Source: Humitalea sp038323655
Lineage (GTDB): Bacteria > Pseudomonadota > Alphaproteobacteria > Acetobacterales > Acetobacteraceae
Length of the DNA stretch: 6,659 nt
Direction: 5' to 3'
Assembly (NCBI GenBank): GCA_038323655.1
Contig: JBBQHE010000230.1
Span: 1 to 6,659, forward strand
The position numbers were made by a program, and so were the translations under genes. Of this stretch, positions 4,844 through 6,659 are shown in pieces. Under the pieces are notes generated by a model, which saw only the letters and a list, made by a program, of their open reading frames with translations, searched no databases and was not told the DNA's origin. Within the stretch, counting starts at the first letter, position 1. Each line of letters opens with the position of its first letter.

Positions 4844-6659
4844 ATGAGCGATCAGAACGACCAGGACGCGACCAAGAGCAAGCTGAGCCTTCGGCCCAGC
4901 GGTCGCCTGGAACTCAACAAAACAGTGGATGGCGGCACCGTGCGCCAGTCCTTCAGCCATGGCCGCAGCAAGGCGGTGCAGGTTGAGGTGCTGAAGAAGC
5001 GCGTCGTCACCACGCCCGGCCGCCCCGGCGGGCCGCAGGTCATGGTGCCGTCGCAGGGCAATCGCCCGGCGGCCCCGGCTGCACCTGTCGTCCCCAAGCC
5101 TGGGGCCGCACCCGCCCCGGCGGCGGCTGCGCGCCCGTCGGCTTCGCCGGCCGGCCGGCCGCTGACGGCGTCCGAACTCGCGACCCGGCAACGTGTGCTG
5201 GACGAACAGCGTCGGGTACAAGCCCAGCGCGAACGCGAAGTGCGCGAACAGCAGGCGCTGATGGTGCGTTCGGCGGCCGAGGAAGCCGCCCGCCGCGCCG
5301 AGGATGACCGCCGCCAGGCAGAAGAAGACGCCCGCGCCGCCGAGGAAGCCCGCAAGGTCGCTGCCGAGGTCGCCAAGCGGGCCAACATCGAAGCCGCCCT
5401 GGCTCGCGCCACCGGCGTGCCCGCCCCGGTGGAAGCCGAGGAAACGGCGCCCGCGCCCGCCGCAGTGGTCGCAGCAGCCCCCGCCGCCCCGCCGCTGCCC
5501 GGCAGCCCGGTGTTGCCGACGCCGACCCGCCCGATCGCCGCCGGCGCCGTTGGCCAGGCGCCCGTGCCCGCGCGCCGCCCCGGCGCCCCGGCGCCCGTTG
5601 CTGGTGCGGCCGCCGCCAAGCTGACCCTGCGCGCCCGCACCCCGAACGAGGAAGAGGAGGAACGCCGCGGCCCGCCGCGCCGTCCGGGTGGGATGCCTGT
5701 CGGCCCCGCCGGGAAGCGCATGCCGCCGCCACCTGTCCGCAAGACCACACCGGCCTCGGCCGGGCGTCGCGACAGCGGCCGCGTGGATGTAAATGCGGCG
5801 ATTGAGGGCGAGGACGAGCGCAGCCGCTCCATTTCCTCGCTGCGCCGGGCGCGCGAACGCGAACGCCGCCAGGCCGAACTGGCCCGGCTTCGGTCCGACC
5901 AGGTGCGCGTCGTGCGCGACGTGGTGCTGCCGGAAGTCATCACCGTGCAGGAACTGGCCAATCGCATGGCCGCCCGCGGTGGCGAGGTCGTCAAGGCGCT
6001 GTTCCGCATGGGCGTGATGGCGACGCTGACGCAGAGCATCGACGCCGATACTGCCGAACTCGTGGTCCAGGAATTCGGCCACAGGGTGAAGCGCGTCGCC
6101 GATAGCGACGTGGAAATCGGCCTGGAAGGCGTGGTGGATGTGGACACGACCATGGTGCCGCGCGCACCGGTCGTGACCATCATGGGCCACGTCGACCACG
6201 GCAAGACCAGCCTGCTGGACGCGCTGCGCAAGACCGACGTCGCGGGGCGCGAGGCCGGCGGTATCACTCAGCACATCGGCGCCTATCAGGTGAAGCTGCC
6301 TTCGGGCGACCGCGTCACCTTCATCGACACGCCGGGCCATGAGGCCTTCACCTCGATGCGCGCCCGCGGCGCTTCGGTCACCGACATGGTGATCCTGGTG
6401 GTCGCGGCCGACGACGGGGTGATGCCGCAGACGATCGAGGCCATCCGCCATGCCAAGGCGGCGAATGTCCCGATCATCGTGGCGGTCAACAAGATCGACA
6501 AGCCGGGCGTGAACCTCGACCGCGTGCGGCAGGAATTGCTCCAGCACGAGATCGTCGTGGAAGAACTCGGCGGCGAAACCCAGGAAGTGCAGGTCAGCGC
6601 GACCAAGGGCACCAACCTCGACAAGCTGCTGGAAGCCATCCTGCTGCAGGCCGAGGTGC
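4844..6659 (+). CDS. infB: Translation initiation factor IF-2 (3' truncated by window edge)
   Basis: IF2 is the GTPase that places formylmethionyl-tRNA on the 30S subunit and promotes subunit joining. The frame is open from ATG 4844 to the window end (605 full codons; the family is usually about 850-1000 residues, so the remaining domains lie to the right). The N-terminus (LSLRPSGRLELNKTVDGG, then RQSFSHGRSKAVQVEV) is the IF2-associated segment typical of Alphaproteobacteria. A charged helical stretch rich in Arg, Glu and Ala (about 112-190), an Ala/Pro/Arg-rich linker (about 191-310) and a second basic helix (about 325-357) follow. The IF2_N module (VQELANRMAARGGEVVKALFR) begins near 368. 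The GTPase domain shows GHVDHGKT (448-455), GGITQHIGAY, DTPGH (495-499), NKID (549-552) and SAT (585-587), all intact. AGGCGGA lies just before the chosen ATG; an in-frame ATG at 4817 would add nine residues. The gene is last of the visible operon. Confidence 0.97.
   Translation, partial: MSDQNDQDATKSKLSLRPSGRLELNKTVDGGTVRQSFSHGRSKAVQVEVLKKRVVTTPGRPGGPQVMVPSQGNRPAAPAAPVVPKPGAAPAPAAAARPSASPAGRPLTASELATRQRVLDEQRRVQAQREREVREQQALMVRSAAEEAARRAEDDRRQAEEDARAAEEARKVAAEVAKRANIEAALARATGVPAPVEAEETAPAPAAVVAAAPAAPPLPGSPVLPTPTRPIAAGAVGQAPVPARRPGAPAPVAGAAAAKLTLRARTPNEEEEERRGPPRRPGGMPVGPAGKRMPPPPVRKTTPASAGRRDSGRVDVNAAIEGEDERSRSISSLRRARERERRQAELARLRSDQVRVVRDVVLPEVITVQELANRMAARGGEVVKALFRMGVMATLTQSIDADTAELVVQEFGHRVKRVADSDVEIGLEGVVDVDTTMVPRAPVVTIMGHVDHGKTSLLDALRKTDVAGREAGGITQHIGAYQVKLPSGDRVTFIDTPGHEAFTSMRARGASVTDMVILVVAADDGVMPQTIEAIRHAKAANVPIIVAVNKIDKPGVNLDRVRQELLQHEIVVEELGGETQEVQVSATKGTNLDKLLEAILLQAEV

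Noticed and set aside
5280..5660. Repetitive-looking GCC/CGC/GAG-rich DNA resembling a repeat array
   Set aside because: It is the Ala/Pro/Arg/Glu-rich linker of IF2, which is normally low in complexity. The units are not regular in length or sequence, and there are no spacers as in CRISPR.
4391..6547. 718-codon open frame on the minus strand
   Set aside because: It runs exactly opposite the end of the ylxR gene and infB. The sense strand has intact GTPase motifs and YlxR/L7Ae motifs. The antisense translation is rich in His, Arg and Gly in low-complexity runs with no recognisable domain, as expected from GC-biased codons.

Overview
The window is high-GC DNA whose gene content points to a phototrophic alphaproteobacterium. 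It carries the tail of pufC, the tetraheme cytochrome of a purple-bacterial reaction centre. It also has a membrane-anchored cytochrome of the CycM/cytochrome cy type and the gene order rimP-nusA-ylxR/L7Ae-infB, which is usual in Alphaproteobacteria. A Rhodospirillales or Acetobacteraceae-like phototroph is my guess; the family cannot be fixed from this sequence alone.

Layout. Positions 1-597 (+) are the C-terminal part of pufC, entering the window at the last two residues of its second heme motif. Positions 598-747 hold two hairpins, one of which is a perfect 22-bp palindrome flanked by an A-run and a T-run. It serves as a two-way terminator between convergent genes. Positions 748-1764 (-) encode a 338-residue cytochrome with one membrane anchor and two near-identical class I cytochrome c domains. 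Positions 1765-2064 are a 300-bp divergent intergenic region. It contains a possible sigma-70-type promoter, a strong intrinsic terminator and a second hairpin, all ahead of rimP. From 2065 to the end lies the rimP (TTG start), nusA, ylxR/L7Ae fusion and infB (cut off at the right edge) operon, all on +.

How the genes work together. The left part is photosynthetic or respiratory electron transfer: PufC re-reduces the reaction-centre special pair, and the neighbouring diheme cytochrome is a candidate carrier between the bc1 complex and PufC or an oxidase. The right part is the conserved transcription-translation operon: RimP matures the 30S subunit, NusA controls pausing and termination, the YlxR/L7Ae protein probably binds RNA, and IF2 delivers initiator tRNA.

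The genes themselves are mostly well-known families, and I see no CRISPR array, mobile element, phage gene or unknown multi-gene system. The points most worth a second look are the tandem duplication inside the cytochrome, the terminator in the leader of the nusA operon (a possible NusA-sensing attenuator), and a 9-codon ORF linking ylxR and infB by TGATG overlaps at both ends.
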